NCBI GenBank assembly: GCA_003170475.1 | Contig: PMZI01000010.1 | Location: 18,301 to 82,300, forward strand | Length of the DNA: 64,000 nt | Source: Ignavibacteriota bacterium | Lineage (GTDB): Bacteria > Bacteroidota > Ignavibacteria > UBA10030 | Direction: 5' to 3' | In this document: positions 34,846-44,338 of the stretch, one piece after another | Layout of the letters: each line of letters begins with the position of its first letter | Numbering within the stretch: position 1 is the stretch's first letter | The notes under the pieces: generated by a model | What the model was told of the DNA's origin: nothing | The model's input: the letters and a program-made list of their open reading frames with translations, nothing else | Database searches by the model: none | Program-made: the position numbers and the translations under genes

Positions 34846-35330
34846 TATTCGTCAGCCATGACGTCGAATCGTACAATTTCAAATCCCTGTTTCGCATCAA
34901 GCATTGAATAAATCACTCCGGTAAATACTACCCCCAAGCCGAGGAGAAACGCGATGATGATGGCAGAATCGGACTGAAATCCATGGATCAGAAAGCTGAA
35001 TCCTATGAGCAAGGAAGTAACGATGAAAAGGGCGATGGCTCCGGTATAGCAGATCACCGCGTTCCTCACGAGTCCCGCACGGTGCATCAGATGTCCAATC
35101 TGACGTGACAGGCTTTCGAGCCGAAGCGTTTCTTCAAAATTCTTCTCTCCCGCCTTCTTGAAGAGTTTGCGTTTTTCTTCGTTGAGAACGCGAATCCTGT
35201 TGAGAACGGTTGAATACTTATTACTCGTGGCAAGTAGCAGGAGTCCGCAGGCGTTGATCATGACCGCGGGGGCCAAAATCAGTTGAATAATCTGGATGAC
35301 GGAAAATCCATCTCCAAGTCCTTGGTTCAT
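34845..35330 (-). CDS. DUF2721-family membrane protein
   Basis: 161 residues. One membrane segment near the N-terminus (IQIIQLILAPAVMINACGLL), a charged cytoplasmic helix (LNRIRVLNEEKRKLFKKAG), then two membrane segments after residue 90. The pattern LAPAVMINACGLLLLATSNKY followed by LNRIR is the DUF2721 signature (written here in two parts: LAPAVMINACG and LLLATSNKY). Function unknown in the family. It starts three bases after the purM stop and overlaps the acetyltransferase gene by one base, so these are one transcript. Confidence 0.85.
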   Translation of the reverse strand: MNQGLGDGFSVIQIIQLILAPAVMINACGLLLLATSNKYSTVLNRIRVLNEEKRKLFKKAGEKNFEETLRLESLSRQIGHLMHRAGLVRNAVICYTGAIALFIVTSLLIGFSFLIHGFQSDSAIIIAFLLGLGVVFTGVIYSMLDAKQGFEIVRFDVMADE

Positions 35331-35333
35331 AGA

Positions 35334-36356
35334 TTATCCCTTCAAGTTCATCGATGAGCCGGACCGCGTTACCTCTCCAATGACAAACGGCCGTTCGCGT
35401 TTTCTACGGAGCAACGCCTGTATCTTCGCCGCGTGTTTCGGCGAAACTATCATGATCAAACCAACACCAAGGTTGAACGTGCGGCGCATGTCTGCTTCCG
35501 GGACATTGCCCGTCCCCTGGATCAAGTCAAAGAGAAAAGGACGCTTCCAGGCCTGCCAGTCAATGTCCAGCATAAGCCCCTTTGGCACAACACGCATCGT
35601 GTTTCCTTCGATTCCCCCACCGGTAATATGGGCCATCCCTTTGATGTCAAATACCGAAAGAAGAGGATAAACGGCCTTGAAATACGAACGATGGACAGCC
35701 AACAATGCGTCCCCCAGAGTCCCTTTCAATTCTACAAACTGGTGGTCCAGTCGGTATTTTCCCAGAAGAACGGTCCGGGCCAACGAATACCCGTTCGTGT
35801 GCAAACCCGTTGATGGCAAAGCAATAAGTACGTCACCCTTCTTTATATGTTGGCCGCGGATCACCCGACGTTCATCCACAACACCAACAATTGTGCCAGC
35901 GATGTCGTACTCCCCTTCTGAATAAAACCCCGGCATTTCGGCAGTTTCACCACCAATGATCGAGCAACCATTCTGCTTGCATGCTGTAACGAAGCCATCG
36001 ATGACCTGCGAGGCAACGACGGGTAAAAGTTTCCCCGTGGCAAAATAGTCGAGGAAATAGAGAGGCTTTGCCCCGCAAACGAGAATATCATTTACGCAAT
36101 GGTTCACCAGATCCTGTCCCACCGTGTGGTGGCGGTTCATTGCGAACGCGATCTTGAGCTTCGTTCCAACCCCGTCAACACTTGAGACCAGTACGGGTCT
36201 TCGAATACCTTGGAAGTCTGCTCTATAGAACGCACCGAAGGCGCCGATGTCCGTGAGGACATTGGGAGTGAACGATGAACGGACGCGCCCCTTGATCCGG
36301 CGCACCAGATCTTCGCCAGCTTCAATATCAACGCCCGCTTGTTTGTAGGTTTTCAT
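35334..36356 (-). CDS. purM: Phosphoribosylformylglycinamidine cyclo-ligase (AIR synthetase)
   Basis: 340 residues from the ATG at 36356, the usual PurM length and N-terminus (MKTYKQAGVDIEAGEDLVRR); the frame runs on to 36494 without support. It closes the imidazole ring of AIR in purine synthesis. Motifs: SSVDGVGTKLKIAF, GQDLVNHCVNDILVCGAKPL, ETAEMPGFYSEGEYDIAGT, LPSTGLHTNGYSLAR, and MAHITGGGIEGN. No other pur gene is near. First gene of a minus-strand run with DUF2721, GNAT and the histidine kinase. Confidence 0.97.
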   Translation of the reverse strand: MKTYKQAGVDIEAGEDLVRRIKGRVRSSFTPNVLTDIGAFGAFYRADFQGIRRPVLVSSVDGVGTKLKIAFAMNRHHTVGQDLVNHCVNDILVCGAKPLYFLDYFATGKLLPVVASQVIDGFVTACKQNGCSIIGGETAEMPGFYSEGEYDIAGTIVGVVDERRVIRGQHIKKGDVLIALPSTGLHTNGYSLARTVLLGKYRLDHQFVELKGTLGDALLAVHRSYFKAVYPLLSVFDIKGMAHITGGGIEGNTMRVVPKGLMLDIDWQAWKRPFLFDLIQGTGNVPEADMRRTFNLGVGLIMIVSPKHAAKIQALLRRKRERPFVIGEVTRSGSSMNLKG

Positions 36357-36590
36357 GAGGTTAGTGCAGCAATCCATCTCTAAGATACCAGATTTTCGGA
36401 AGGTGAACAAGCGCGAACTTGGATGTGGAGTTCCACTTCTGACCTTCCTCGACCAAAAAGATGATCCGCGGCGGAGAAAACAAGGAGGTGACATGACTCA
36501 CTCTGGACTCGAACTTGGTTTCTAGCCTTGCGAAAATGGGGGCTCTTGACTATATTAGGCTTTCCGTATCAACGACTTGCCTGGAGAGCG

Positions 36591-37262
36591 ATGGCCGAGG
36601 CACACCTCATAGGGTCCCACGAGACACTGGAAGTCAGGAAAATCTTCTGCATCGGACGAAACTATGCAGGCCATGCGAAGGAGATGAAAGCAGATGTCCC
36701 CGAAGCCCCCGTTTTTTTCCTCAAACCACCGACAGCCATCATTGCCGACGGCGGCCTGATTCGAATTCCGTCCATTTCAAAGGAACTGCACCATGAGGTG
36801 GAGATGACAGTCCTGATCGGGCGGGGCGGAAAGGATGTCTCCCGAGGCAATGCCCTCAATCTCGTGGCGGGATACGGTATAGGACTTGACATGACGCTGC
36901 GGGACGTCCAGAGCGAGGCAAAGAAAAAGGGTCTGCCCTGGACACTAGCAAAAGGCTTTGATACTTCAGCCCCGCTCTCCTCATTTGTGCCGGCAGATCA
37001 GATCGCTGACCCCCATGATCTCAATCTGAAGCTCGACGTCAACGGCATTACCCGGCAGCAATCAAACACGAAGAACTTCATTTTCAAAATCGATGAGTTG
37101 ATTGCCTATATCTCCCAATTCTTCACATTTGAACGGGGAGACATCATTTTCACCGGTACGCCGGAAGGGGTCGCTCCTGCTACGTCAGGAGATCGGCTTG
37201 AAGCTCAGCTTTCTTCCCCCGAGCACACGGTTCTTGCATCTCTCAAAGTGAGTGTTCAATAA
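36591..37262 (+). CDS. Fumarylacetoacetate hydrolase-family protein, FAHD1/YcgM-like
   Basis: 223 residues from the ATG at 36591, which has GGAGAGCG upstream; the frame from 36528 is longer but unsupported. The family cleaves or decarboxylates acyl-pyruvates with a divalent metal. Motifs: KIFCIGRNYAGHAKEM, FFLKPPTAI, the metal ligands in LHHEVEMTVLIG (E-x-E), GYGIGLDMTLRDVQ (D), and FTGTPEGVAPATSGD. The closest functional types are acylpyruvase and oxaloacetate decarboxylase (FAHD1). First gene of a three-gene run with a membrane protein and an M23 peptidase. Divergent from purM across 234 bp with no strong promoter seen. Confidence 0.93.
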   Translation: MAEAHLIGSHETLEVRKIFCIGRNYAGHAKEMKADVPEAPVFFLKPPTAIIADGGLIRIPSISKELHHEVEMTVLIGRGGKDVSRGNALNLVAGYGIGLDMTLRDVQSEAKKKGLPWTLAKGFDTSAPLSSFVPADQIADPHDLNLKLDVNGITRQQSNTKNFIFKIDELIAYISQFFTFERGDIIFTGTPEGVAPATSGDRLEAQLSSPEHTVLASLKVSVQ

Positions 37263-37276
37263 GCACACACGATTTG

Positions 37277-37654
37277 ATGATCAGGGTCAGACAATTTCTG
37301 AGGAACTACCGTGTCGCCATCTCGGCGTGGCTTCTCATTATCGTCCTTATCTATGCAGGTCTCTCTTACAGGATTGACAACAGCGTTGTTGCGCTGAGTG
37401 TTCTCGCGGTTGGCATTCTTGGACAGGCTTTCGGAGCCCTTGTGGCATGGATCGGACTTGTTCCTCTGGTCGGACCGATGGTGGCGCATTTCCTGTCTCT
37501 GCCCTTCATCTGGCTCCTGAACGGGGTCGGCTACCTAGTCTCTGCCGTCGCAATCAGACGAGGCTATTCAAAGGATGTGCTCAATTATAGGATCATCACC
37601 GTCACGCTCCTTTTCGGGATTACGTTTGGCTATGTCCTTGGAAAGGTTCTCTGA
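37277..37654 (+). CDS. Small membrane protein of unknown function
   Basis: 125 residues from the ATG at 37277 (the TTG three bases earlier is the frame edge). Four hydrophobic segments: about 14-30, 37-52, 58-90 and 105-122. A basic N-terminus (MIRVRQFLRNYR) suggests an N-in topology. No motif recognised. It lies 14 bp after the FAH-family gene and 25 bp before the M23 peptidase gene, so probably cotranscribed with both. Confidence 0.7.
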   Translation: MIRVRQFLRNYRVAISAWLLIIVLIYAGLSYRIDNSVVALSVLAVGILGQAFGALVAWIGLVPLVGPMVAHFLSLPFIWLLNGVGYLVSAVAIRRGYSKDVLNYRIITVTLLFGITFGYVLGKVL

Positions 37655-37679
37655 TTCCTAACCTCATCTGGAGCAATAC

Positions 37680-38858
37680 TTGAATCGACTACGAATAGTC
37701 TCCATCATCTCGATCGTCGCTTTCGCGTTCTTGTCAAGCTCCCCAGGACCTGCTCTCAATAAGAAGAGCCTGGAAGTCCGATCCACTCGGGACCGCGTGG
37801 CCAACAGCTGGATCGAGCAAGTGTATTCTCCGTTTGATACACTTCGGACCGATCTCTCAGACTACATCTGGCCTACGAATGCCAGCACCGTGATAACGTC
37901 CTCTTTCGCCGACTATCGACGGACGCACCTCCATGAGGGGATCGATATTTCGACCAACAACCAAAAAGGATACCCGGTCTATGCATCACGGGATGGCTAC
38001 GTAAGCAGGATATTTATCTCTCGTCGCGGATACGGCAAAATGCTCACGGTCCACCACCCGGACGGATTCGTGACAATGTATGCCCACCTCCAGAGATTCA
38101 TGAGTCCGATCGATGACTACGTGAAGAAAATCCAAAAACGGACAAGACACTACTCGCTCGAAACGGATCTTGAACCATCGATGTTTCCTGTCTCAAAGGG
38201 AGACGTCATCGCCTACACGGGAAATACCGGTATCGGGGCGGCTCATCTCCATTTCGAAGTGCGGGATTCATCTTTCAATCCGATTAACCCCCTCCTGTTG
38301 CCACACATCATATCTGCCCTCAGCGATGAAGTTCCCCCGGAGTTTCAGATGGTCGCCTTCACGCCTTTGGACCGATCTTCGAAAGTTCTGGGCAGGAACA
38401 AGACGTGGACCGGGGACGCGAAGAAGGAAGGTTCCGGCAGCTACACATTGTCACAACCTGTCAAACTCTCCGGCTCCGTTGGGATCAGTGTTCGGGCAAC
38501 AGATCGAGCGGATGTCTTAAAGTACAGAACAGGCTGTTATCGGTTTGAGATGTACGTCGATGGTCAACTCCTCTTCAGTTCAGCGAAGAACTATATATTG
38601 GAGAGCGAATCGCACCTTGTCTCAAATTATTATGACAAGAATCTCATCAGGTTGAGAAAAGGGCGATTCGAAAAACTCTATGTCGAATCTGGCAATCGCC
38701 TCCCATTCTACAACCGTCTCCCTGAAGGCGCTGGCACGATTGAGACATCTGAATTCCAACCGGGCGAGCACGTCTTGAAAATTGCGACCTGGGATCTGTC
38801 CGGCAACGAGTCAACTCTGACAACAATTCTCGTGATGGGAAGTTCTTCCGCACAGTAG
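37680..38858 (+). CDS. Exported M23 (LytM-type) metallopeptidase
   Basis: 392 residues. The start is a TTG at 37680, with CTGGAG eight bases upstream; no ATG gives the N-terminal signal sequence. The LytM domain shows the zinc ligands in HLHEGIDIS (H-x3-D) and AAHLHFEV (HxH). Between them are GYGKMLTVHHPDGFVTMYAH and KGDVIAYTGNTGIG. From about residue 250 a beta-sandwich-like C-terminal region follows. M23 enzymes cut peptidoglycan cross-bridges or activate amidases. A terminator follows. Confidence 0.92.
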   Translation: MNRLRIVSIISIVAFAFLSSSPGPALNKKSLEVRSTRDRVANSWIEQVYSPFDTLRTDLSDYIWPTNASTVITSSFADYRRTHLHEGIDISTNNQKGYPVYASRDGYVSRIFISRRGYGKMLTVHHPDGFVTMYAHLQRFMSPIDDYVKKIQKRTRHYSLETDLEPSMFPVSKGDVIAYTGNTGIGAAHLHFEVRDSSFNPINPLLLPHIISALSDEVPPEFQMVAFTPLDRSSKVLGRNKTWTGDAKKEGSGSYTLSQPVKLSGSVGISVRATDRADVLKYRTGCYRFEMYVDGQLLFSSAKNYILESESHLVSNYYDKNLIRLRKGRFEKLYVESGNRLPFYNRLPEGAGTIETSEFQPGEHVLKIATWDLSGNESTLTTILVMGSSSAQ

Positions 38859-38905
38859 GTGAATCCATATCGCTGAGTCGCTTCTCGAGACCGCTTCACA
38901 CGACC

Positions 38906-38940
38906 ATCCTCGTTGATTTACACGAGGATTTTTCGTTTAT
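38906..38940 (+). terminator. Rho-independent terminator after the M23 peptidase gene
   Basis: ATCCTCGT/ACGAGGAT 8-bp stem with an eight-base loop, followed directly by TTTTTCGTTT. Confidence 0.88.
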
Positions 38941-38979
38941 TTTGAGAAGAGAAGATGGCGAACGAGGAGGAAACAGAAG

Positions 38980-39426
38980 ATGCAATCTCCGCGAATCGTG
39001 TTCTGCGTGATCTTCACATTGGCCTTCGCCGTGGCCTGCAAAGACGGTGGTGACGCTGTTTCCAGCGCAACCCCGCTGGGAAACTCACCGAGCTCGTATA
39101 GCTACAAAGCATACAATTCCAAAGGTTCGCTTGTCGTGGCAGGCACGATAACTCTAGCCGTGACAGACGGTGGAACAATGAGCGGGAGATGGACGCTCGA
39201 ATGCGTGGCTCCCGGGGAAAAAGTTGGACCGCAGACCGGCACCGGCACCCTTTCCGGTACCATCCAGGGAACAACAGTTACAATCAATCTGAACCCGGGA
39301 TGGATCGATAACAATGTCTTTCTCTCCGGCTCCTTGGACAAGGATCGGCTCAGCGGAACGTGGATGTGGAGCACGTTCGTCGGATCAACGTCGCAAGGGG
39401 GATTTGAGGCCATCAAGTTTCAGTAG
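38980..39426 (+). CDS. Small beta-rich lipoprotein of unknown function
   Basis: 148 residues with a lipoprotein signal (FTLAFAVACKDGG, Cys20 as lipid site). The mature part alternates short polar strands: GSLVVAGTITLAVTDGGTMS, GRWTLECV, GTGTLSGTIQGTTVTINLNP and LDKDRLSGTWMWSTFVG. This pattern of G-x-(V/I/L) strands with SG(T/R)W repeats fits a lipocalin-like or lipid-binding beta-barrel fold typical of small outer-membrane lipoproteins, but no family is assigned. ACGAGGAGGAAAC precedes the ATG. Lies between a terminator and valS. Confidence 0.65.
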   Translation: MQSPRIVFCVIFTLAFAVACKDGGDAVSSATPLGNSPSSYSYKAYNSKGSLVVAGTITLAVTDGGTMSGRWTLECVAPGEKVGPQTGTGTLSGTIQGTTVTINLNPGWIDNNVFLSGSLDKDRLSGTWMWSTFVGSTSQGGFEAIKFQ

Positions 39427-39508
39427 CGAATCGCCGCAACTCATGTTCATCTCCGGCGGCTCGTGGGCCGCTTCAACAATTTCATTCTCACAAGAAAAAA
39501 ACACAAAG

Positions 39509-42220
39509 ATGCAGGAACTCTCAAAGGCATATAATCCCAAAGAAGTCGAGGACAAGTGGTACGAGTACTGGGAATCGCATAATCTGTTCCACGCCACGGC
39601 GAACAAAGAGCGGACTCCGTACACCATCGTCATTCCACCTCCCAATATCACGGGAATCCTCACGATGGGGCACGTCCTGAACAACTCCATTCAGGACATC
39701 TTGATTCGCTGGAAGCGCATGCAAGGGTATGAAGCGTGCTGGATCCCCGGGACGGACCACGCCGGGATCGCAACGCAGAATGCCGTGGAAAAGTCGCTCG
39801 CCAAGGATGGAATCAAACGGCACGATCTCGGGCGGGAGAAGTTTGTCGAACGGGTATGGAAATGGCGTGACGAATATGGCGGCACCATCATCCGACAGCT
39901 CAGAAAGCTCGGAACATCTTGTGATTGGGAGCGCGAGCGTTTCACATTCGACGAGGGGCTGTCCGAGGCCGTAAAGGAAGTCTTCGTACGGATGTTTGAC
40001 AAAGGGTTGATCTATCGCGGCAAGTACATCGTGAACTGGTGTCCCTACCATCAGACTGCGCTCAGCGATGACGAAGTGGACCATGCCGAGAGCAACGGCA
40101 ATCTCTGGCACATCCGATATGCGATTGAAGACTCGAAGGAGTTCGCTGTTGTCGCAACGACCCGTCCCGAGACGATGCTGGGGGACACCGCGATCGCGGT
40201 GAATCCACACGACGAGCGGTACAAGGCGCTTGTTGGCAAATCAGCTATTCTGCCCCTCGTCGGGCGCAAGATCCGCATTATCGCAGACGACTTTGTCGAT
40301 GCGACCTTCGGAACCGGGATGGTGAAAGTAACACCGGCGCACGACCCCAACGATTTTCTCATGGGTCAACGGCATCATCTCGAACAAATCAACATCATGG
40401 ATGAGAAGGGGCACTTGAACTGGTCCGTTCCAAAAAAGTACGCAGGACTGGATCGTTTCGAAGCTCGCAAACAGGTCGTCAAGGACCTTGAAGATCAAGG
40501 GTTCCTTGTCAAGATCGAGCCGCACATTCACAATGTCGGAAAATGCTACCGATGTCACACTGTCATTGAGCCGTATCTATCGGACCAGTGGTTCGTCCGC
40601 ATGAAGCCGTTGGCAGAACCGGCTCTCAGAGTCGTGCGAGAGGGCAAGATCCACTTCCATCCACAGCGTTGGGAGAAAGTCTACGATCACTGGATGACCA
40701 ACATTCGCGATTGGTGCATCTCCCGCCAGATCTGGTGGGGTCATCGTATCCCCGTGTACTATACGCCGGACGGAGCTCTCACAGCAGCGCGAAACGAAAG
40801 CGAGGCGCGGCAGAAACTCGGCATCGGCCCCGACGTTCCGCTCCGACAGGACGAAGACGTACTCGACACATGGTTTTCTTCCTGGCTCTGGCCTTTCTCG
40901 ATTCTCGGATGGCCGCACGACAACCCGGATCTGAGGTACTTCAATCCCACGGCGACACTCGTCACTGGTCCGGATATCATCTTCTTCTGGGTTGCGCGCA
41001 TGATCATGGCGAACATGGAGTTCATGCGGGGCGAACCCAACGCCCAGGGAACACCGCGGTCAAAAGATGAAGAGCTCATTCCATTCCAGGATGTCTACTT
41101 CACCAGCATCATTCGTGATGCCCAGGGAAGGAAGATGAGCAAATCGCTCGGCAATTCCCCCGATCCGCTCGACGTGATCGATCAGTACGGAGCAGATGCT
41201 TTGCGCTTCACCGTCGCCTTCCTTTCCCCACTCGGCCAGGATGTTCTCTTTTCCAGCGAGAAGTGCGAAATCGGCAGAAACTTTGCCAACAAAATTTGGA
41301 ATGCGGGTCGCTTCCTGCTCATGAATAAGACAGAGTTGGTCGGCTCGGGTGAGGTTGATTTGACTTCGCTGCCCGATGCACAACTTGACCTTGCCGACCG
41401 TTGGATTCTCTCGCGGCTTCACCATTCCATTGGAAATCTCAACACAGCTCTCACGGAATTCCGTCTCAACGAAGCGAGCAAGATACTCTACGATTTCATC
41501 TGGCATGACTTCTGTGACTGGTACCTTGAGCTTGTGAAGACACGGTTCTATGGGGACGAATCGGCAGAGACGAAAAAGGTCGTGCTGACGAGAGCTCTCT
41601 GGATCTTTGACCAGGCCCTCCGCCTTCTTCATCCGGTCATGCCATTCGTTACCGAAGAGCTCTGGCAGCACCTCGCCGAGCGGTCCGGACAGTCTCTGAT
41701 TCGATCAGCATTCCCCGCGGCAGAAGGGACATGGGTCGATCAGAAGACAGAAGACGAGATGGCATTTGTGCAGGATATCATCAATGCATTGAGAAATATC
41801 CGCGGCGAGAACAACATCGCGCCTTCCAAGGAGATCAAAATTCAGGTGCGATTGGCCGAGGGGACCAGCAGCACAATTTTTGACACGTACTCCAAGTATC
41901 TGCAGAAACTTGCCCGCGTCTCCGCCATCGAGATGCTGCCGGCATCGGTAAAACCGAAGCTTGCCTCGGGCGCCGTGGTGGGCGGTTCTGAGATCTTTGT
42001 TCCCCTCGAAGGGCTCATCGATCTGGACGCGGAGCGCGCCCGCATCGAGAAAGAGATCGCCAGACTTCAGCAAGCAATTGAAGCCACGGAACGGAAACTC
42101 GCTAATGAGTCGTTCGTTGCACGAGCTCCGCAAGATGTCGTGGAAAAGGAGCGGGAGAAGCTCGCGTCGTTCCGGACGACGGTCGAAAAACTCCAGGCAA
42201 ATCTGATACACTTGTCTTAA
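39509..42220 (+). CDS. valS: Valyl-tRNA synthetase
   Basis: 903 residues from the ATG at 39509; the frame runs back into the lipoprotein gene but that part is not coding. It charges tRNA-Val and edits mischarged threonine. Class I motifs: HIGH-type ITGILTMGHVLNN and KMSKS in GRKMSKSLGNSPDP. The editing domain has VATTRPETMLGDTAIAVNP. The recognition W-x-C and DTWFSS parts are present (DVLDTWFSSWLWPFSILGWP), and the C-terminal arm is a coiled coil (ARIEKEIARLQQAIEATERK). No T-box or other leader is seen in the 82 bp upstream. Confidence 0.98.
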   Translation: MQELSKAYNPKEVEDKWYEYWESHNLFHATANKERTPYTIVIPPPNITGILTMGHVLNNSIQDILIRWKRMQGYEACWIPGTDHAGIATQNAVEKSLAKDGIKRHDLGREKFVERVWKWRDEYGGTIIRQLRKLGTSCDWERERFTFDEGLSEAVKEVFVRMFDKGLIYRGKYIVNWCPYHQTALSDDEVDHAESNGNLWHIRYAIEDSKEFAVVATTRPETMLGDTAIAVNPHDERYKALVGKSAILPLVGRKIRIIADDFVDATFGTGMVKVTPAHDPNDFLMGQRHHLEQINIMDEKGHLNWSVPKKYAGLDRFEARKQVVKDLEDQGFLVKIEPHIHNVGKCYRCHTVIEPYLSDQWFVRMKPLAEPALRVVREGKIHFHPQRWEKVYDHWMTNIRDWCISRQIWWGHRIPVYYTPDGALTAARNESEARQKLGIGPDVPLRQDEDVLDTWFSSWLWPFSILGWPHDNPDLRYFNPTATLVTGPDIIFFWVARMIMANMEFMRGEPNAQGTPRSKDEELIPFQDVYFTSIIRDAQGRKMSKSLGNSPDPLDVIDQYGADALRFTVAFLSPLGQDVLFSSEKCEIGRNFANKIWNAGRFLLMNKTELVGSGEVDLTSLPDAQLDLADRWILSRLHHSIGNLNTALTEFRLNEASKILYDFIWHDFCDWYLELVKTRFYGDESAETKKVVLTRALWIFDQALRLLHPVMPFVTEELWQHLAERSGQSLIRSAFPAAEGTWVDQKTEDEMAFVQDIINALRNIRGENNIAPSKEIKIQVRLAEGTSSTIFDTYSKYLQKLARVSAIEMLPASVKPKLASGAVVGGSEIFVPLEGLIDLDAERARIEKEIARLQQAIEATERKLANESFVARAPQDVVEKEREKLASFRTTVEKLQANLIHLS

Positions 42221-42238
42221 CCGGCGACAGTTATCGTT

Positions 42239-42649
42239 ATGGTTCCTCAATCAATGGTCTACATCGGTGAGCTTCGCTGCAAAGCGACTCACGGCCCGAG
42301 CAGCGTCGCACTGGTCACGGATGCACCGACCGACAATCAAGGCCTCGGCCAAAGTTTCTCCCCCACCGACCTCCTGGTGACCGCGCTGACGACGTGTCAG
42401 GTGACAACGATGAGCATCGCCGCTTCGCGCGACAACGTTGTGCTCAATGGCACAAAAGTCTATGCGGAGAAACATATGAGCACCGAGGGGCCCAGGCGAG
42501 TTGCCCGAATCGCCATCAAGATGGAGTTTCCCCGAGGCATTCCTCATGAGTATCGCGGGAAACTCGAGAACATTGCTCGGACGTGCCCTGTTGCTTTAAG
42601 CGTGCACACCGATGTTCATGTCGACCAGACTTTTTCGTATCCTGATTGA
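42239..42649 (+). CDS. OsmC/Ohr-family protein
   Basis: 136 residues. The family (peroxiredoxin-like, two catalytic cysteines) detoxifies organic hydroperoxides or, in the YhfA-like branch, has unknown substrate. Cysteines are in VTALTTCQVTTMSIA and ARTCPVALSVH. The segments FSPTDLLVTALTTCQ and VARIAIKMEFPRGIPHE (a strand-helix with a conserved proline end) are typical. It starts 18 bp after valS and may be cotranscribed. The sequence looks closer to OsmC/YhfA than to Ohr. Confidence 0.88.
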   Translation: MVPQSMVYIGELRCKATHGPSSVALVTDAPTDNQGLGQSFSPTDLLVTALTTCQVTTMSIAASRDNVVLNGTKVYAEKHMSTEGPRRVARIAIKMEFPRGIPHEYRGKLENIARTCPVALSVHTDVHVDQTFSYPD

Positions 42650-42712
42650 CCTCCCCCTTCGTTTCGACGGAGGCGAGCGGGTAAGAGTGCGCTGTATAAT
42701 CAGGAGTCACCC

Positions 42713-43777
42713 ATGAAACTCTTTCTTCCTTCGCTGCTTCTTCTTCTCTGCTCAATCCTGATAGAATCATGCTCTTCGTGGACCTACAAAGAAATGTACC
42801 CCACGTTGATCGATGGCCGCTATGATTCTGAATTCCCTTACAGAGGCTGCTCGACGCAACTGGAGCAAATCACCGAAACCGTCAAGCAGATTTCCGTCGT
42901 GGTCTACTACAAGACCTACGTGTTTTCGCTCGATGATTCCGTGACGTCGGAGAATATTTCCCGCGTTCTCATGGGCACCAAGCTGCCTGAACCGACCTTT
43001 CAAGATCACAGTGTCGCAGGAACCGGCACCATCATCTCCGACAACAACGGAAGAATCGCTCTCCTCACCTGTGCTCACATCGTCGACTTTCCAGACACCG
43101 TCGTTGCACGATACAGGGCTCCGGATCACCGGCTGACACCCTTCCTTCACAGTATCTCCCTCAAGTCGAGTCAAACAATCTTCTTGAACGAAATCGCGGG
43201 GACCACTTCTCTCGAAGTTCTTGCCATCCATCGCGATGATGATTTGGCCATTCTTGGACAGTCTCTCACCGCCGAGCAAGATGCGCGTATCAGGGTCTTC
43301 ACCTATCCTCTCGGAAGAGCGAAAGACCTCGAATGGGGGTCATTTGTCTATCTCTTCGGATACCCATCGGGGTTCCGGATGATTACCAAGGGAATCGTCA
43401 GCCTCTCAAAAAAGCCGCCGCCCGGATCGTTTGTCGTTGATGCTGTCATGTCGCCCGGAGCGAGCGGGTCAATCGCACTGGCAGTGCGTGATGGAGTTCC
43501 GAACTTTGAGCTTGTCGGCATCATTAAGATGTTTCCTGCAAAAACTTCGTACGTCTTGAAGCCCTCATGGCAGGGCGATGATGTCCAGTATGACCCCCTC
43601 GAACCGTATAGGGGTGACATGTTTGTGGAACAAAAAACTGAGATTCGGGAAGGAATCGCTGTTGCCATTCCTGCGGAGACCATCCTGTCGTTCATACAGG
43701 AGAACCGGCACCGTCTGGCGCAACGCGGCTACGATGTACGATCGTGGACCGACTCTCCAAAAACCGAACCAAAATAG
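42713..43777 (+). CDS. Lipoprotein with trypsin-like serine protease domain
   Basis: 354 residues. Lipoprotein signal MKLF plus a leucine run ending LIESCSS (Cys20). The chymotrypsin-fold domain shows all three catalytic residues: His in LLTCAHIVD, Asp in HRDDDLAILG and Ser in SPGASGSIALAV. There is no PDZ domain, unlike HtrA/DegP. A long N-terminal region (residues 25-95) precedes the domain and a C-terminal helix (AETILSFIQENRHRLAQRGY) follows. Such envelope-anchored proteases may process surface proteins; target unknown. Confidence 0.82.
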   Translation: MKLFLPSLLLLLCSILIESCSSWTYKEMYPTLIDGRYDSEFPYRGCSTQLEQITETVKQISVVVYYKTYVFSLDDSVTSENISRVLMGTKLPEPTFQDHSVAGTGTIISDNNGRIALLTCAHIVDFPDTVVARYRAPDHRLTPFLHSISLKSSQTIFLNEIAGTTSLEVLAIHRDDDLAILGQSLTAEQDARIRVFTYPLGRAKDLEWGSFVYLFGYPSGFRMITKGIVSLSKKPPPGSFVVDAVMSPGASGSIALAVRDGVPNFELVGIIKMFPAKTSYVLKPSWQGDDVQYDPLEPYRGDMFVEQKTEIREGIAVAIPAETILSFIQENRHRLAQRGYDVRSWTDSPKTEPK

Positions 43778-43826
43778 GATCGACCGAAGAGCGTGGACAA
43801 ATCTCTAAAGAGCAATGTGATCGCAC

Positions 43827-44327
43827 ATGAGTAATCACCTGACCATCAGACCAGCGACACCGAACGACGTTCCCCTCATTCTCGACTTGATCAGGGAATT
43901 GGCTGTCTACGAGAAGCTAGCCCATGAAGTCGTTGCCTCAGAAGCGATACTCACGGAAACCCTCTTCGGGAACCCCCGATACGCAGAGGTTGTCATCGCG
44001 CGATATGACGGTCTTCCTGTCGGCTATGCCCTCTTCTTTCATTCGTTCTCCACTTTTCTAGGACGACCGGGGCTCTACCTTGAAGATGTCTTTGTTCAGC
44101 CAACAATGCGCGGCAAGGGAATCGGAAAGTCGCTGCTTGTGTATCTCGCCCGCCTGGCCGTTGAGCGAAAATGTGGCAGATTCGAATGGTCCGTCCTCAA
44201 CTGGAATGAGCCATCGATCGGATTTTACAAGTCTCTCGGCGCCAAATCGATGGACGATTGGACCGTTTACCGACTCGCTGGCGAGTCCCTGGAGCAATTG
44301 GCGAAAGAGCCGATAGCAATCTCATGA
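43827..44327 (+). CDS. GNAT acetyltransferase, SAT/thialysine type
   Basis: 166 residues with the layout of the spermidine/spermine or thialysine N-acetyltransferase branch: TIRPATPNDVPLILDLIREL, a YEKLAHEVVASEAIL helix, GYALFFHSFSTFLGRPGLYL, EDVFVQPTMRGKGIGKSLL (CoA loop R-x2-G-x-G) and WSVLNWNEPSIGFYKSLGAK. The true substrate in bacteria is often unknown. It follows the protease gene by 49 bp and precedes dinB by 11. Confidence 0.93.
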   Translation: MSNHLTIRPATPNDVPLILDLIRELAVYEKLAHEVVASEAILTETLFGNPRYAEVVIARYDGLPVGYALFFHSFSTFLGRPGLYLEDVFVQPTMRGKGIGKSLLVYLARLAVERKCGRFEWSVLNWNEPSIGFYKSLGAKSMDDWTVYRLAGESLEQLAKEPIAIS

Positions 44328-44338
44328 CGCACTGATGC